Part shown: positions 63,278 through 64,000 of the stretch, in pieces
Position numbering within the stretch: the stretch's first letter is position 1
How the letters are laid out: each line of letters begins with the position of its first letter
Origin: Cupidesulfovibrio sp000226255
Lineage (GTDB): Bacteria; Desulfobacterota; Desulfovibrionia; Desulfovibrionales; Desulfovibrionaceae
Assembly (NCBI RefSeq): GCF_003402415.2
Contig: NZ_AP036014.1
Location: 1,612,001 to 1,676,000, forward strand
Reading direction: 5' to 3'
DNA: 64,000 bases
Made by a program: the position numbers and the translations under genes
Notes under the pieces: generated by a model
Seen by the model: the letters and a program-made list of their open reading frames with translations, nothing else
Database searches by the model: none
Told to the model about the DNA's origin: nothing

Positions 63278-64000
63278 CCATCGCTTCCATCAGCCCCACC
63301 ACCGGCGAAACCCTCGCCACCTTCGAGGAATGGACGCCCGAGGCCACCCGCGCGGCACTGGACCACGCGGGCGCGGCATGGCGGCACTGGCGCGCCGCCG
63401 CACTGGAACAGCGCACCGCCGTGCTGCGCGGTGCGGCGGAGATTCTGCGCCGCGACGCCTCCCGTCTGGCCCGCATCATGGCCGACGAGATGGGCAAGCC
63501 CGTCAGCCTGGGCGAGGGCGAGGCCGTCAAGTGCGCCGCCGTGTGCGACTACTACGCCGACAACGCCGCCGCCTTCCTGGCCCCCGTGCCCCTGCCCAGC
63601 GACGCGACCCGTTCCTACATCGCCTACGAGCCGCTGGGGGTGATTCTGGCGGTGATGCCGTGGAACTTCCCGCTGTGGCAGGTGTTCCGCATCGCCGCGC
63701 CCGCGCTGGCCGCCGGCAACGGGATGGTGCTCAAGCACGCCTCCAACGTGCCGCAGTGCGCGCTGGCCATCGAAGCGGTGCTGCGCGAGGCGGGCCTGCC
63801 GGAACACGTGTTCCGCACGCTGCTCATCGGCGCACGGCAGGTGGAGTCGGTCATCGCCCACCCGGCCGTGGCCGGGGTGAGCCTGACCGGCAGCGGCCCG
63901 GCCGGGGCGCAGGTGGCCGCAGCCGCCGGACGCCACCTGAAGCGCAGCCTGCTGGAGCTTGGCGGCAGCGACCCCTTCGTGGTGCTGGCCGACGCAGACC
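63274..64000 (+). CDS. gabD: Succinate-semialdehyde dehydrogenase (NAD-dependent aldehyde dehydrogenase), 3'-truncated
   Basis: ATG 63274 overlaps the aminotransferase stop (ATGA); the frame runs off the window with about 242 residues seen. Aldehyde dehydrogenase features: SISPTTGETLATF, ADEMGKPVSLGEGEAVKCA, VMPWNFPLWQVFR, NGMVLKHASNVPQCA, GVSLTGSGPAGAQVAA and LLELGGSDPFVVL (catalytic Glu). The K-H-A-S-N and ELGGSDPF versions are typical of the YneI/Sad branch of succinate-semialdehyde dehydrogenases. It would oxidise the product of the aminotransferase to succinate. The catalytic Cys lies beyond the window. Confidence 0.93.
   Translation, partial: MTIASISPTTGETLATFEEWTPEATRAALDHAGAAWRHWRAAALEQRTAVLRGAAEILRRDASRLARIMADEMGKPVSLGEGEAVKCAAVCDYYADNAAAFLAPVPLPSDATRSYIAYEPLGVILAVMPWNFPLWQVFRIAAPALAAGNGMVLKHASNVPQCALAIEAVLREAGLPEHVFRTLLIGARQVESVIAHPAVAGVSLTGSGPAGAQVAAAAGRHLKRSLLELGGSDPFVVLADAD

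Overview
The window looks like chromosomal DNA from a GC-rich, motile, sulfate-reducing deltaproteobacterium of the Desulfovibrio/Nitratidesulfovibrio type. This rests on protein content (periplasmic W/Mo formate dehydrogenase with its own FdhE, a cheB-HEAT-cheR-parA-cheW-cheY-cheA chemotaxis cluster, a PAS/sigma-54 activator) and on base composition; no database search was possible. It is mostly core genome. No prophage, CRISPR array or intact insertion sequence was seen.

Layout. 1-8 kb: end of a peptide-type solute-binding protein, bifunctional (p)ppGpp synthetase/hydrolase, a flagellin with a textbook sigma-28 promoter, small membrane, lipoprotein-like and acetyltransferase genes, a C-terminal relic of a sugar dehydrogenase, an NlpC/P60 lipoprotein and tRNA-Pro(CGG). 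8-17.7 kb: a chemotaxis operon (cheB, HEAT-repeat protein, cheR, ParA-like ATPase, CheW-domain protein, cheY, three-Hpt cheA). 17.8-25.6 kb: a membrane protein, then a co-directional run: CpoB/YbgF-like lipoprotein, dprA, a small protein, HDOD protein, GGDEF protein, Xer recombinase. 25.7-37.6 kb, minus strand: flavin-dependent nitronate-monooxygenase-type enzyme, an AddAB-like helicase-nuclease pair, phosphofructokinase, a glycosyltransferase and an HD protein. 37.9-41.7 kb: RicT-like PSP1 protein and metG. 41.8-44.1 kb: TVP38/DedA-type membrane protein, LAB_N-like protein, family-2 glycosyltransferase, initiator tRNA. 44.2-49.5 kb: a carbohydrate or glycerol-phosphate type ABC importer (ugpC-B-A-E order) ending in an HD hydrolase gene. 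49.8-55.6 kb: fdhA, fdhB, fdhE and a truncated ModE-like regulator. 56-56.9 kb: a transposase-derived protein that has lost its catalytic residues. 56.9-64 kb: amidohydrolase, N-carbamoylputrescine-amidase-like nitrilase, a PAS/AAA+ sigma-54 activator, then a sigma-54 promoter with two upstream palindromes in front of an aminotransferase and a succinate-semialdehyde dehydrogenase (cut by the window end).

How the genes fit together. The right end reads as a polyamine/GABA catabolic locus: amidase and amidohydrolase on one strand, the aminotransferase and dehydrogenase on the other, with the activator between them and its probable DNA sites (TGATTC-N6-GAATCA, two copies) just upstream of a GG-N10-GC promoter. 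The formate dehydrogenase genes are next to a ModE-type DNA-binding protein and a 9-bp-arm palindrome. In the chemotaxis operon a ParA ATPase and a CheW-domain protein share an ATGA overlap, like the ParC/ParP array-positioning pair. Less expected items are two related short ORFs at 25.7 and 34.0 kb (16 of 35 residues identical, no gaps) and the catalytically dead transposase homologue beside the formate dehydrogenase locus.
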